DNA of 64,000 bases from NCBI RefSeq assembly GCF_018455725.1, contig NZ_JAHCLR010000025.1, positions 1 to 64,000 on the forward strand, read 5' to 3'. Below the pieces are notes generated by a model. That model was not told where the DNA came from, made no database searches, and saw only the letters and a program-made list of their open reading frames with translations. Position numbers and translations under genes: made by a program. Below are positions 37,171-46,842 of this stretch, piece by piece. Every line of letters starts with the position of its first letter. Within the stretch, counting starts at the first letter, position 1. The stretch is from Mycolicibacter acidiphilus. GTDB taxonomy: Bacteria > Actinomycetota > Actinomycetes > Mycobacteriales > Mycobacteriaceae.

Positions 37171-38712
37171 CTATCGGCCGTAGAGGATCCGGCGCACGAT
37201 CTCCTTCTTGTCGACCTTGCCGAACGCCGTGACCGGTAGCGCCGGCAGCGGCGCCAGCGCGTCGCAGCGGGTGTGCGTGGCGGCCCCGCGCTGCTCCAGA
37301 TGCCGGTTCAACTCGGCTATCGTCACCGGCTCCGCCCGGAAAACCACAGCGGCACAGATCTTTTCACCCAGATGCGGATCCGGCAGCGCGACCGCGGCCA
37401 CCGCCGCGACACCGGGGTGGGTGCGCAGATGGTCCTCGAGGTCCGCGGCCGCCACGCTCTCACCGCCGCGGTGGATGACGTCTTTGACCCGGCCGGTGAC
37501 CTCCAGGTAACCGCCGTCGAGCAGGCGCACCCGATCCCCGGACCGGAAGAAGCCGTCGGCGGTGAACGACCGCTGGTTGACGGCGTCGTCGTTGAAATAA
37601 CCGTTCAGGGTGTACGGGCCGCGCACCAGCAGTTCGCCCTCCGCCCCGGGCGGCACGTCGGCGCCGGACTCGTCGACCACCCGCACCTCGTCGGCGTCGC
37701 AGAGCGGCCGGCCCTGGGTGGTCTCCAGCACCTCGGCCGCGTCGTCGAGCCGGGTGAAGTTGAGCAGGCCCTCGGCCATGCCGAACACCTGCTGCAGGCC
37801 CGGGGTGAGGGCGGTGCGGACCAACCGGGCGTCCTCGGGAGCCAGTTTGGCCCCGCCGACCTGCAGCAGTCGCAGCGTCCGCGGTGTCACCGGCTCCCAG
37901 TCGCAGGCCTGCGCCCACAGCCGGGCCAGCGTCGGCACCAGCGCGGTGACCGTGATGCCGTGCCGGTCGATGACGCCGAACGCGGCGTCCGGGCTGGGGT
38001 CGGCGGTGAACACGGTGGTGGCGCCGACGCTGATCGCCCCGAGCAGACCGGGGCAGGCCAGCGGGAAGTTGTGCGCGGCCGGCAGCGCCACCAGATACAC
38101 GTCGTCCCCGGTCAGCCGGCACAGCCGGGCGCTGGCGGTGGCGTTGTAGACGTAATCGTCGTGGGTGCGGGGGATCAGCTTGGGCAGGCCGGTCGTGCCG
38201 CCGGACGCCAGCAGCAGCGCCGGCGATCGCGGGTCGACGGCCACCTGCGGCGGCTCGCCGGGCGGCAGCGGCTCGTCGTCGATCACCGTGTGCCGCAGCC
38301 CCAGTGGTTCGACGCCGGTGTCGGCGACGATCCCGACGGCCCCGCTGACCTCAGCGAAATGGCTCAGTTCGGCGGACCGGTGCCCCGGCAGGCAGAGCAC
38401 CGGGACGGCGCCGGCGCGCAGCAGGCCGAACAGCGCCACCGCGAACCGGCAGGAATTCGGCAGCTGCAGCAGCATCCGATCGCCGGGTGCGACGCCGAGC
38501 GCGGCGTACCCGCCGGCCGCCCGGTCGACGCGCGCGTCGAACTCGGCGTAACTCAGGGTTTCGGCGGCGTCGATGACGGCGGCGTGGCTGGGGCGGGTCT
38601 GGGCGGTCCGGTGCAGCAACTCGTCGAGGCTGTGACCGGCCCAGTAGCCGGCCGCCCGGTAGCGCTCCGCCCGGTCGGCCGGGAACGGCACGAAGCCGGT
38701 GACGACGGACAT
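37171..38712 (-). CDS. mbtA: Salicyl-AMP ligase
   Basis: This 513-residue adenylating enzyme activates salicylate and loads it on the carrier domain of MbtB. It has the ANL-family motifs LLASGGTTGLPKLIPRTHDD (P-loop), YLVALPAAHNFPLACPGLLG near residue 225 (aryl-acid pocket of the DhbE type), FGMAEGLLNFTRLDD and the C-terminal hinge SGDRVRLLDGGYLEVTGRVK. The ATG at 38712 begins MSVVTGFVPFPADRAER, as in other MbtA proteins; an ATG at 38721 is also possible. It is divergent from mbtG, sharing the intergenic IdeR box, and convergent with the CsoR-family gene (6 bases). Confidence 0.96.
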   Translation of the reverse strand: MSVVTGFVPFPADRAERYRAAGYWAGHSLDELLHRTAQTRPSHAAVIDAAETLSYAEFDARVDRAAGGYAALGVAPGDRMLLQLPNSCRFAVALFGLLRAGAVPVLCLPGHRSAELSHFAEVSGAVGIVADTGVEPLGLRHTVIDDEPLPPGEPPQVAVDPRSPALLLASGGTTGLPKLIPRTHDDYVYNATASARLCRLTGDDVYLVALPAAHNFPLACPGLLGAISVGATTVFTADPSPDAAFGVIDRHGITVTALVPTLARLWAQACDWEPVTPRTLRLLQVGGAKLAPEDARLVRTALTPGLQQVFGMAEGLLNFTRLDDAAEVLETTQGRPLCDADEVRVVDESGADVPPGAEGELLVRGPYTLNGYFNDDAVNQRSFTADGFFRSGDRVRLLDGGYLEVTGRVKDVIHRGGESVAAADLEDHLRTHPGVAAVAAVALPDPHLGEKICAAVVFRAEPVTIAELNRHLEQRGAATHTRCDALAPLPALPVTAFGKVDKKEIVRRILYGR

Positions 38713-38782
38713 TCGGCACATCCTCTCGGTTCCCACGGGTGCTCCGACCCCGGTGCGGAGCCGTCGTGTAGCGTACACAAAG

Positions 38783-38801
38783 TTAGGGCAGCCTGGGCTA
38801 A
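38783..38801. promoter_or_regulatory. Predicted IdeR iron box between mbtA and mbtG
   Basis: TTAGGGCAGCCTGGGCTAA matches the IdeR consensus at 13 of 19 positions by my count, and both outer TTAG/CTAA ends are intact. It sits in the 158-base space between divergent genes, so a single site could control both. Confidence 0.65.
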
Positions 38802-38870
38802 TCGGGGAGGTGCGGTTGTGGGTGCTGGCCACCGCGTTTCCCGTCCGCTGAACACAACGGTTGCGGCTTC

Positions 38871-40157
38871 GTGAGCCCGACTTTGGCGGTCGTGGGGGCC
38901 GGCGCCAAAGCGGTGGCGGTCGCAGCGAAAGCGGCCGCGCTGCGTGAGCTGGGCGTCGAGACCGTCGACGTCGTCGCCGTCGAGCGCAGCGGCGTGGCGG
39001 CGAACTGGCGTGCCGAAGGCGGCTGGACCGACGGGCGGCAGCGGCTGGGGACCAGTCCGGAGAAAGATGTCGGCTTCCCCTACCGATCGACGCTGGCGCC
39101 CGGGCGCAACGCCGAACTGGACGCCGCCATGATGCGGTTCAGCTGGCAGTCATATCTGGTGGCGAGCGGTCAGTTCGTCGGGTGGATCGACCGGGGCCGC
39201 CCGGCACCCGCCCACGACACCTGGGCGCAATACCTGTGCTGGGTCGCCGATCTCGCCGGCCTGCGAGTCGTGTCCGGGGAGCTGACCGGGGCCTCGATCG
39301 ACGGCGCGCGCTGGCTGCTCGACGTCAGGGACTCCCGGCTGGCGGCCGACCAGTTGATGATCACCGGCCCGGGTCAGCCGGAGCGGTCCATGCTCTCCGG
39401 CGACCCGCGGGTGCTGTCGATCGCGCAGTTCTGGCGGGCCGCCTCGGCCTCCGAGCGGATCGCCGCCGAGAGTGTCGCGGTGATCGGCGGCGGAGAGACC
39501 GCGGCATCGATGCTCAACGAGCTTTTCCACCACCGGGTTTCGACGATCACCGCGATCGCCCCGCAGGCCACGCTGTTCACCCGCGGTGAGGGCTACTTCG
39601 AGAACTCACTGTTCTCCGACCCGACGAACTGGCGGGGCCTGACCCGCCCGGAGCGGCGGGACTGCATCGCCCGGTGCGACCGCGGCGTGTTCTCCGCGCG
39701 GGTGCAGGAGTCGCTGCTGGCCGACGAGCGGATCGAACATCTGCGCGGCCGGGTCGCCGACGTGACCGATCGTGACGGCCGGGTCTGGGTCACCCTGCGC
39801 ACCGACCGGCACGGCGAGTGCGTGCCGAGCGAGCACGGATTCGACCTGGTGATCGACGGGTCCGGCGCGGACCCGCTGTGGTTCCTGAGCCTGCTGGACG
39901 GCGACGCGACCCGGACGCTGGAGTCGGCGGTGGGCGGGCCGCTCACCGGTGAACGCCTGGAGGAGGCGATCGACTACGACCTGGCGGTCGGCGGCGTCGC
40001 ACCGAAACTGTTCCTGCCCAACCTGTCCGGGCTCAACGAGGGACCGGGCTTCCCGAACCTGAGCTGCCTGGGGCTGCTGTCCGACCGCATCCTGGGGGCC
40101 GGGGCAACGGACCAGGATGCCCCGATCGAGAGAAGCCATGAGTACCAATCCGTTTGA
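38871..40157 (+). CDS. mbtG: Lysine N6-monooxygenase of mycobactin synthesis
   Basis: This 428-residue flavoprotein hydroxylates the epsilon-amino groups of lysine residues (or acylated lysine) to give the hydroxamate ligands of mycobactin. It has the FAD-binding start [20 protein letters not shown], the NADPH-binding [14 protein letters not shown] near residue 200 and the C-terminal [15 protein letters not shown]. Length matches M. tuberculosis MbtG (431). The start is a GTG at 38871. It overlaps mbtH by 20 bases. Confidence 0.95.
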   Translation: MSPTLAVVGAGAKAVAVAAKAAALRELGVETVDVVAVERSGVAANWRAEGGWTDGRQRLGTSPEKDVGFPYRSTLAPGRNAELDAAMMRFSWQSYLVASGQFVGWIDRGRPAPAHDTWAQYLCWVADLAGLRVVSGELTGASIDGARWLLDVRDSRLAADQLMITGPGQPERSMLSGDPRVLSIAQFWRAASASERIAAESVAVIGGGETAASMLNELFHHRVSTITAIAPQATLFTRGEGYFENSLFSDPTNWRGLTRPERRDCIARCDRGVFSARVQESLLADERIEHLRGRVADVTDRDGRVWVTLRTDRHGECVPSEHGFDLVIDGSGADPLWFLSLLDGDATRTLESAVGGPLTGERLEEAIDYDLAVGGVAPKLFLPNLSGLNEGPGFPNLSCLGLLSDRILGAGATDQDAPIERSHEYQSV

Positions 40158-40353
40158 CGACGACAGTGGCGTCTTCCACGTCCTGGTGAACGACGAGGGC
40201 CAGCACAGCCTCTGGCCGGAGTTCGCCGAGGTGCCGGCCGGCTGGCGGGTGGTGTTCGGCCCCGGCGGCCGGGCGAGCTGCCTGGCCTACGTCGACGAGA
40301 ACTGGACCGACATGCGCCCGGCGAGCCTGCGGGAGGCGATGACCGGCGACTGA
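40138..40353 (+). CDS. mbtH: MbtH-family activator of NRPS adenylation domains
   Basis: This 71-residue protein is MbtH itself, with the conserved [20 protein letters not shown] and [11 protein letters not shown] segments, including the three invariant tryptophans. MbtH proteins bind NRPS adenylation domains and are needed for their activity, here presumably MbtE, MbtF and MbtB. It starts inside the end of mbtG (20-base overlap), AGAAGCC just upstream. Confidence 0.96.
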   Translation: MSTNPFDDDSGVFHVLVNDEGQHSLWPEFAEVPAGWRVVFGPGGRASCLAYVDENWTDMRPASLREAMTGD

Positions 40354-40367
40354 CGCGGTTGCGTCAG
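40350..40367. terminator. Small hairpin between mbtH and the convergent SDR gene
   Basis: CTGACGC and GCGTCAG form a perfect 7-bp stem with a GGTT loop that includes the mbtH stop codon. There is no clear U-tract, so terminator activity is uncertain. Confidence 0.4.
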
Positions 40368-41125
40368 GTCGTCATGCCGCCGTCGACGGGGAAGTACGTG
40401 TTGGTGTAGAAGCCCTCGGCGTCACCGGCGAAGAACGCGACGGCGCGCGCGACGTCCTCGGGCCTGGCGATCCGGCCGACCGGCGTCATCGCGCCGATGT
40501 GCGCGGTGACATCGCCGAAGTTGGCGGTCCGGTCGGTCTGCACCATGCCGGGGGCGACGACGTTCGAGGTGATGCCGTGCCGGCCCATCTCGACCGCGAC
40601 ATACTGGGCGAACGCCGCGATGGCCGCGCGGGAACTGCCGTGGTGGGCCACCCCGGGAGACGGTCGGCGACTCGACGCCGACCCGACGTAGACGATGCGG
40701 CCGCGTCCGCGCTCGATCATCGTGGGCAGCACCGCCTTGGTGCTGAAGAACGCACACTTCATGTCCGCATCGAGATTGCCGCCGAGATCAGCCCAGGTCA
40801 TCTCGATGATGGGGATGGGCCGAAACAGTGGTCCGGCGTTGCTGACCAGGATGTCGATGCCGCCGTAGGTCGAGATCGCCGCGTCGGCAAGGGCCGCCGC
40901 GCCCTCCTCGGTGCCGGCATCGGCGTGCACGACGACGGCCTCGCCGCCGGCCGCGGTGATCTGATCGCGGACCTTCCCGGCGGCGTCGGCGTTGTTGAGG
41001 TAGTTCAGCACCAGTCGCGCACCGCGACCGGCTAACTCCAGGGCGGTCGCGGCGCCGATGCCGCGTCCAGAACCGGTGACGATCGCCGACAGGCCTTGCA
41101 GGGGGGCATGATCCGACATGGGCAT
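40364..41125 (-). CDS. Short-chain dehydrogenase with non-canonical active site
   Basis: This 253-residue protein is an SDR of the FabG type, with GSGRGIGAATALELAGRGAR (NAD(P)-binding) and the NAG triad (VSNAGPLFRP), Ser in YVGSASSRRP, and the conserved PVGRIARPEDVARAVAFFAG. The active-site YxxxK is altered: the segment reads GVAHHGSSRAAIAAF, so Tyr becomes His and Lys becomes Arg. It is encoded directly downstream of mbtD, 68 bases away on the same strand, so it may be part of the mbtT-mbtC-mbtD unit. A role in modifying or gating the 3-hydroxyacyl unit, or a non-catalytic one, is inference. Confidence 0.88.
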   Translation of the reverse strand: MPMSDHAPLQGLSAIVTGSGRGIGAATALELAGRGARLVLNYLNNADAAGKVRDQITAAGGEAVVVHADAGTEEGAAALADAAISTYGGIDILVSNAGPLFRPIPIIEMTWADLGGNLDADMKCAFFSTKAVLPTMIERGRGRIVYVGSASSRRPSPGVAHHGSSRAAIAAFAQYVAVEMGRHGITSNVVAPGMVQTDRTANFGDVTAHIGAMTPVGRIARPEDVARAVAFFAGDAEGFYTNTYFPVDGGMTT

Positions 41126-41193
41126 TGATTCCTTCGTCGAGGGCTTCCGAAACCCAAGATTAGCGGATCTAAGAACAATGCGGACGCCGGGCG

Positions 41194-44166
41194 TCAGCCG
41201 CCGGCCGACGCCCTGATCCGGCCCAGTACGTCCGCGATCGACGCACCGCCGAGCAGATCGGCCACCGCGAGGTCGTGATCCAGTTCGGCCTTGACCCGCC
41301 GATGAAACTCCAGCGCCTGCAACGAGTCCAGACCGATCGCCACCATCGGCAGACCGGTGTCGATGTCGGCGACGTTCTCGACTCCGATGGCACCGGCGAG
41401 CAGGTGCAGCAGGCGATCTTCGAGATCACCACCGGTGAGCATCGGGGGAGCCGGTGATGCTGCGGGCAGGTCGGCGTCGCCGTCGGGGTCGAGGTCCGCC
41501 AGCAGCAGGCCGTACCCGTAGGCACTCAACACCGGCCGAGCGCGCGTCAGATCGAACGCGGCGACCACCGTGTTGCGTCGCAACCGATTCAGCCCCACCG
41601 CCAGTGCATCGCGGGGCGGCATCGGCAGGATCCCGGTCGCGGTCAGCTTGGCGAAGCCCGCCGGGGACAGGTCCAGCGTCGACCACTGCCCCCACTGCAC
41701 CGAGACGCAGTCCACGCCGTCGGCCCGCAGGTGATCGGCGAGCGCGTCGAGCATCCGGTTGGCCGCCGCGTACAGGACCTGCCCGCGGCCGCCGATCGTC
41801 GCCGCCAGCGATGAGCACAGCAGCACCCGGCAGTGCCCGGTCCGCGGCACCGTGTCGATGATGTGCTGGGCTGCAACGACCTTCGTCTGCAGCATCGCGG
41901 CCGCATCCGGGGCGGTAATCGCAGCGGAGTCCAGATCCCGGTAGGCCATCGCCGCGTGCACGATCAGATCCACCGGGGCGTCCCGGCAGCGGTCGGCCAA
42001 TTCAGCGGTCGCGGCCGGGTCGGTGATGTCGCAGGCCACTACGTCGACCGCCGTCTTGGTTGCGGCCCGGAGGCGCTCGACGCGCTCACCGGCGGCACCG
42101 GATCGGTTCACCAGCGTGAGGCGCCGGGCGCCGAGCCGGGCGAAGTGCTCGGCGAACTCCAGGCCGAGATTGCCGGTGCCGCCCAGGATCAGCGCGTGAT
42201 CCGGCGGAGGAGCCGCACCGCCTTCGGTTTCCGCGGGCGGCTCGACGATCCGTTTGACGTGTAGCGCGCCGTCGCGCAGCGCCAACTCCGATTCGCCGGC
42301 GGTGTGCAGGGCCGCGATCACCGCGGTCGGGTCGATCGGACCGATCGGCAGATCCAGATGCCGGAACGCCACCCGGGGATGTTCGGCGCCGACGCTGCGG
42401 AACCCGGCGGCGATACCGGCTGCTCCCGCGCACGGCGCAGTGTTCTCACCGACCGGTTCACCACCGACGGTCACCAGCCAGCAGTCGGTGACTGCGGCGG
42501 TCAGCGCATCCGCCCAGGGCCGGTCGACGAAGAACCTCGCCACCGCGTCGGTGTCGGCATCCGCCGGGACGAATACCACCAGCGTCGGGTAATCCCCACT
42601 GCCGGATTCGATTCGGCGGGCGGTGGCACCCAGATCCGCGGCCGCGTCACACAGGCCGTCGGCCAGGTCGGCGCAGCGCCCGGTCCAGTCGAGCAGCCCG
42701 AGCGAGCGCGGCGGGGTCAGCGATCGGCGGGTCAGCCGGTCCCAGCGTTCGATCAGCAGCCGGGGTGTCCCGGATTCCGGTTGGCGGTTCTGTTGGGCTG
42801 GTTGGGCCGGGCCGCTGTCGTAGGGCAGCCACAGTGGCATCCGGCTCATCGCGCTGGTGGGGAAGTCCGGGAGCGGCCGCGTCGGCACCCCAGCGGGTTC
42901 GCCTGCCAGCAGCTCCCACCGGTACGCCGGATTGCGCAGTGCCACCCGGATCAGGTTGCGGCTGAACGCCGACAGATCGGCCGCCGTGCGCTCCGAGGTG
43001 CCGACCACCAGGCCGTCGACGCCGGCCGCGGCCAGGTTCTCCTCGACGGCCAACTGCAGGGTGGGGTGTTCGGAGAGCTCCACCAGCGTCGACACCCGAT
43101 CCGCGGCAGCGGCCGCGACCGCCCGGTCGAAGCGAACGGTGTTGCGCAGGTTCGCAAGCCAATACTGTGCGGCGGACAATTCGGGATCGGCCGGGCCACC
43201 CAGGGTACCGCCGAACCAGCTGATCCCGGTGTCGGCGAACCTCGGCTGCTCCAGCGACGCGGACAGCAACCCCAGCACCCGGTCACCGATCCGGTCGATC
43301 CAGCTGGTGTGCGCCGGATAGCCGACCCGCAGCAACCGGGCGAACGTTCCGGCGGCGGTGAACGAATCCACCACGGCGGCAACCGTGTCGCGATCGCCGG
43401 AGATGCCGGTCAGCCCCGGCGAGTTCACCACGGACACCTCCGCCCACCCCGGCTGCCCGGCCAGTGCGGCGGTGCAGCGATCCTGATCGGCCGCGATCAC
43501 GGCCATCGCGAAGTCGTCGGTGGCCGCGGCGTCGACCGCCGCAGCCCGCACCATGACGGCCCGCGCGGCGTCGTCGAGGGTGACCGCACCGGCGACGTAG
43601 GCGGCGGCGATCTCACCCTGACTGTGCCCGATCACCGCCGCCGGCGCGATGCCGCAGTCGCGCCACATCGCCGCCAGCGCCGCCATCTGGATGAACAGCG
43701 CCGGCTGCACCAGTCCGGCGCGGCCGGTGTCCGGGCAGTCGTCGTCGAGCAGATAGCGCAGCGGGGCCGCCGGGAACGCCGCCGCGCAACGATCCGCCTC
43801 GGCCCGGTAGGCCGGCACCGTGTCGTAGTACAGCCGGCCCATCCCCGGACGCTGCCCACCCTGGCCGGGGAACACCAACCCCACCCGCCCGGCGGTGGCG
43901 ACGGCGAAGTGCACCCCGGGGTGATCGCGGCCGTCGACCACCGCCTGCCAAGCCGTGAGCAGTTCGGCACGGTCGCGGACCAGCGCCACCGTGCGGTGCC
44001 GCCGGACGTCACGGGTGCGAAACAGCATGGCGGCAACGGCATCCGGGGTCACACCCGGATGCTCGGTCAGGTAGTGGAGCAGCGCCGCGACGTCGGCCCG
44101 CAGCAGGTCAGGGCTGGCGGCCGAGACCAGCACCGGGACGGTGCCGTCCGGCAGTCGGTGGCTCAC
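41194..44166 (-). CDS. mbtD: Mycobactin polyketide synthase MbtD (AT-KR-ACP)
   Basis: This 990-residue protein has an acyltransferase domain (about residues 100-410, with GQGGQRPGMG and the nucleophile Ser in VIGHSQGEIAAAY near 176), a ketoreductase domain (about 640-860, ILGGTGNLGLEFAEHFARLG near 659) and an acyl-carrier domain (about 910-985, with Ser in TGLPMVAIGLDSLQALEF near 945). Together with MbtC (KS) it makes the 3-hydroxybutyryl unit of mycobactin. Length equals M. tuberculosis MbtD (1004). It overlaps mbtC by four bases. Confidence 0.95.
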   Translation of the reverse strand: MSHRLPDGTVPVLVSAASPDLLRADVAALLHYLTEHPGVTPDAVAAMLFRTRDVRRHRTVALVRDRAELLTAWQAVVDGRDHPGVHFAVATAGRVGLVFPGQGGQRPGMGRLYYDTVPAYRAEADRCAAAFPAAPLRYLLDDDCPDTGRAGLVQPALFIQMAALAAMWRDCGIAPAAVIGHSQGEIAAAYVAGAVTLDDAARAVMVRAAAVDAAATDDFAMAVIAADQDRCTAALAGQPGWAEVSVVNSPGLTGISGDRDTVAAVVDSFTAAGTFARLLRVGYPAHTSWIDRIGDRVLGLLSASLEQPRFADTGISWFGGTLGGPADPELSAAQYWLANLRNTVRFDRAVAAAAADRVSTLVELSEHPTLQLAVEENLAAAGVDGLVVGTSERTAADLSAFSRNLIRVALRNPAYRWELLAGEPAGVPTRPLPDFPTSAMSRMPLWLPYDSGPAQPAQQNRQPESGTPRLLIERWDRLTRRSLTPPRSLGLLDWTGRCADLADGLCDAAADLGATARRIESGSGDYPTLVVFVPADADTDAVARFFVDRPWADALTAAVTDCWLVTVGGEPVGENTAPCAGAAGIAAGFRSVGAEHPRVAFRHLDLPIGPIDPTAVIAALHTAGESELALRDGALHVKRIVEPPAETEGGAAPPPDHALILGGTGNLGLEFAEHFARLGARRLTLVNRSGAAGERVERLRAATKTAVDVVACDITDPAATAELADRCRDAPVDLIVHAAMAYRDLDSAAITAPDAAAMLQTKVVAAQHIIDTVPRTGHCRVLLCSSLAATIGGRGQVLYAAANRMLDALADHLRADGVDCVSVQWGQWSTLDLSPAGFAKLTATGILPMPPRDALAVGLNRLRRNTVVAAFDLTRARPVLSAYGYGLLLADLDPDGDADLPAASPAPPMLTGGDLEDRLLHLLAGAIGVENVADIDTGLPMVAIGLDSLQALEFHRRVKAELDHDLAVADLLGGASIADVLGRIRASAGG

Positions 44167-45467
44167 GGTCGCACCTCCGGCATGGCGATGATCGCGTGGG
44201 CGTTGGCGCCGCCGGCCCCGAACGACGACACCGCCCCGTAGTGCATGCCGTCCACAGCCGGGAAGGGCTGCGTGGTGTCGGCCAACCGCAGACCGGTGCG
44301 GGCCCAGTCCACCTCGGTGGTGGGCCGGTCGGCGAACAGGGTGGGTGGGATGCGGCCGTGCCGGCCGGACAGCAGCAGTTTGGCCAGGCCGAGGATGCCG
44401 GCGGCGGCCTGGGCGTGCCCGGCGTTGGATTTGATCGAACCGATCCTCGCGGTGCTGCCGGCGGCGCCGTAGGTTCCGGCCAGCGCCAACAACTCCACCG
44501 GGTCGCCCATCGGCGTTGCCGTGCCGTGGCCTTCGATCATCCCGATGTCCGCGCCGTCGACACCGGCCGCGGACAGGGTCTTCTCGATCAGCTTCCGCTG
44601 CGCCTGCAGGCGGGGAACCAGGATCGGCTGGCCGGCGCCGTTGTGGTTGGTGCGCACCGCCCGGATCTCGCCGAGCACGTCGTGGCCGAGTCGGGTTGCC
44701 CGCGAACGCCGTTCGATCAGCACCAGCGCGGCGCCCTCACCCCACACGGTTCCGGTGGCGCAGTCGGAGTAGGCCCGGCAGTGCCCGTCGGTCGACAGGC
44801 CGTTGAGCCGGGAGAACTCGTAAAACGCTGCCGGCGAACCCATCACGCAGGTGCCGCCGGCCAACGCCCACTCCACCTCGTCGGACGCCACGGCGTTGCA
44901 GGCCAGTTGCAGCGCGGTCAGCGACGACGCGCACGCGGTGTCGACACTGATCGACGGCCCGGTCAGGCCGAGGCTGTGTGAGATGCGGCCCGCGGCGCCC
45001 AACTGGCCGAGGCTGGTGATCCGGTGCCCGGTGTGCTCGTCGGCCACCGCCACCCGCGGCCCGTACTCCATCGGCGAGATGCCGATGAACACACCGGCTT
45101 CGGCGCCGCTGACCGTGGCCGGGTTGATCCCGGAGCTCTCCAGGACCTTCCACGCCAGTCGCATCGCGACCCGCTGCTGCGGCTGGATCACCAGCGCCTC
45201 ACGCACCGTGATCCCGAACAGGCCGGGGTCGAATGAGGCTGCGTCATCAAGGAATCCACCGGCGTCGCAGACCCGCCCCCAACCGTCCATCCGGTCCAGC
45301 GTCAGCAGGTCGTCCAGCGGCCAGCCGCGGTCGCGGGGGAGCGGGCCGATCAGCTCCCGGGATTCGGTGAGCGCGGTCCACAGCGCCGCCGGGGTGTCGA
45401 TGCCGCCGGGAGCCTCCACGGCCAGCCCCGCGATGACGACCGGATCGGTCACGCGGGCTGCCCGCAC
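44163..45467 (-). CDS. mbtC: Mycobactin ketosynthase MbtC
   Basis: This 434-residue beta-ketoacyl synthase has the active-site Cys in SVDTACASSLTALQLA (near residue 177), and the catalytic His in MIEGHGTATPMGDPVELLAL and IKSNAGHAQAAAGIL. It acts with MbtD as a split polyketide synthase, a trait of mycobactin clusters. Length matches M. tuberculosis MbtC (444). The start lies 19 bases inside the end of mbtT and the stop overlaps mbtD, so mbtT-mbtC-mbtD form one coupled operon. Confidence 0.95.
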   Translation of the reverse strand: MRAARVTDPVVIAGLAVEAPGGIDTPAALWTALTESRELIGPLPRDRGWPLDDLLTLDRMDGWGRVCDAGGFLDDAASFDPGLFGITVREALVIQPQQRVAMRLAWKVLESSGINPATVSGAEAGVFIGISPMEYGPRVAVADEHTGHRITSLGQLGAAGRISHSLGLTGPSISVDTACASSLTALQLACNAVASDEVEWALAGGTCVMGSPAAFYEFSRLNGLSTDGHCRAYSDCATGTVWGEGAALVLIERRSRATRLGHDVLGEIRAVRTNHNGAGQPILVPRLQAQRKLIEKTLSAAGVDGADIGMIEGHGTATPMGDPVELLALAGTYGAAGSTARIGSIKSNAGHAQAAAGILGLAKLLLSGRHGRIPPTLFADRPTTEVDWARTGLRLADTTQPFPAVDGMHYGAVSSFGAGGANAHAIIAMPEVRP

Positions 45468-46198
45468 GACATCAGCAACTCCGCCACCGCGGACTGGTGG
45501 TCGCGCAGGAAGAAGTGACCGCCGTCGAACACGGTGATGTCGACGCTGGGCGAGTGGCCGTTCCAGCCGTACAGGTCGGCCAGGGTGACGTAGGGGTCGG
45601 CATCGCCGCCGAGCACCCGGATCGGGGCGGCCACCGTGACGCCGTCGGCGCAGCTGTAGGCGTCGAACGCGGCGTAGTCGGCGCGGATCGCCGGCAGCGC
45701 CAGCCGCATCAGGTCGGGGTTGGCGAACACCGCGCTATCGGTGCCCTCCAGGCCGGCCAGGTGAGCGAGGATCTCGTCGTCGCCGGTCGGGTGCGGGGGT
45801 TTGGCGGCGACCCGCGACGGCGCGACGGCCGCCGAGACGGTCAGCCCGCGCACCGGGAGGCCGGCGGCGTCGGCGAGCCGGGTGAACTCGAACGCGACCA
45901 GGCCGCCCATGCTGTGCCCGAACGTCACCAGCGGGGTGCCGGTGTTGTGCTCGGAGGTCTGGAAGTCCGCGAAAGCGCCGGCGGCCAGCTCCGCCAGCGA
46001 CGTGCACGCCGGCTCGGCCGCCCGGTCCTGGCGGCCCGGGTACTGGACGACCAGAACGGTGAAGTGCGCGCTGAGCGCTTTGGCGAAGTCCCGGTACGCC
46101 GAGGCGCCCGCCCCGGCGTGCGGGAAGACCAGCAGGGTGGGCAGACCGTCAGCCGCGGGGCGGTGGAACCGCCGGACCCAGCTCACCACCCGCGCCAT
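45449..46198 (-). CDS. mbtT: Type II thioesterase MbtT
   Basis: This 249-residue alpha/beta hydrolase has the thioesterase start LVFPHAGAGASAYRDF, the nucleophile elbow TFGHSMGGLVAFEF near residue 95, and the catalytic His in DGGHFFLRDH near 232. It resembles type II thioesterases that clear wrong acyl groups from carrier proteins. In M. tuberculosis a thioesterase domain ends MbtB; here MbtB lacks one, and the separate MbtT may release or edit mycobactin intermediates. An IdeR box lies 34 bases before its start. Confidence 0.9.
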   Translation of the reverse strand: MARVVSWVRRFHRPAADGLPTLLVFPHAGAGASAYRDFAKALSAHFTVLVVQYPGRQDRAAEPACTSLAELAAGAFADFQTSEHNTGTPLVTFGHSMGGLVAFEFTRLADAAGLPVRGLTVSAAVAPSRVAAKPPHPTGDDEILAHLAGLEGTDSAVFANPDLMRLALPAIRADYAAFDAYSCADGVTVAAPIRVLGGDADPYVTLADLYGWNGHSPSVDITVFDGGHFFLRDHQSAVAELLMSCGQPA

Positions 46199-46231
46199 CC
46201 CCGACCTTCCTCCGACACAACCCCGTTGAAC

Positions 46232-46250
46232 TTAGCGAAGGCTAACATTA
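46232..46250 (-). promoter_or_regulatory. Predicted IdeR iron box before mbtT-mbtC-mbtD
   Basis: On the + strand TTAGCGAAGGCTAACATTA matches the IdeR consensus at 14 of 19 positions by my count. It overlaps the mbtK stop codon and lies about 34 bases upstream of the mbtT start, so it should control the mbtT operon independently of mbtK. Confidence 0.65.
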
Positions 46251-46808
46251 CTCGCGATCGCGGATCAGCAGCGCTGCGCGCTTGTGCGGGAGCTCGAGGA
46301 TCCCGGCGCGGTGGAATCCGGCCAACTCCGCCGTCTTGATCAGCCGTTCGTTGCCGGCGTCGGGCTCACCGACCACCCGGGTGGCCAGCGGGTCGGCGTC
46401 CAGCTGCCAGCCGGCGACCGCCCGCAGCAGGTCGGCGGCGAGCCGGCGCCCGCGGCACTCGGCCGGCCCGACCAGGAAGTGCACGCCCGCGTCGTGCGGG
46501 CGGGCGGCGTAGTGCTGCGCCAGCGGGTCGAGGTCGGCGCGGTACAGCTCCCAGTAGCTGATCGGAACCTCGTTCAGCGCGCCGACGTACGGCGTGGAGT
46601 GGGTGGTGTCCTGCTGTTCACGCAGGTAGGCCTCGATCTGGTCGCGTGGCCACGCCTTGTGCCAGAACTGCGCCACCTCGGGGTCGTTCATCCACGCGTG
46701 CAGCAGATCGAGGTCCTGCGCGATGTCGAGCGCCCGCAACGTGAACGCCCCGGACAGGCCCGGGAGGTCCAGCGTCAGCCGACGCTCCTGCAGGTCCTGC
46801 GTGTCCAT
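46248..46808 (-). CDS. mbtK: Lysine N-acyltransferase MbtK
   Basis: This 186-residue GNAT-fold acyltransferase resembles M. tuberculosis MbtK (Rv1347c, 210 residues), which transfers the fatty acyl chain to the lysine side-chain in mycobactin. It has FTLRALDIAQDLDLLHAWMN near the N-terminus, FWHKAWPRDQIEAYLREQ, VHFLVGPAECRGRRLAADLL with the acyl-CoA loop, and VVGEPDAGNERLIKTAELAG. In M. tuberculosis it lies in a second locus with mbtL-mbtN; here it is alone inside the main cluster, sharing a promoter region and IdeR box with mbtE. Confidence 0.92.
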   Translation of the reverse strand: MDTQDLQERRLTLDLPGLSGAFTLRALDIAQDLDLLHAWMNDPEVAQFWHKAWPRDQIEAYLREQQDTTHSTPYVGALNEVPISYWELYRADLDPLAQHYAARPHDAGVHFLVGPAECRGRRLAADLLRAVAGWQLDADPLATRVVGEPDAGNERLIKTAELAGFHRAGILELPHKRAALLIRDRE

Positions 46809-46842
46809 CCCGGCTGCCTCCCGACCCGATCGAAACCGATGG

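Noticed and set aside
41160-41172. TTAG-N5-CTAA before the SDR gene as an IdeR box
   Set aside because: Only the outer tetrads match and the spacing is shorter than in the 19-bp box; too weak to call.
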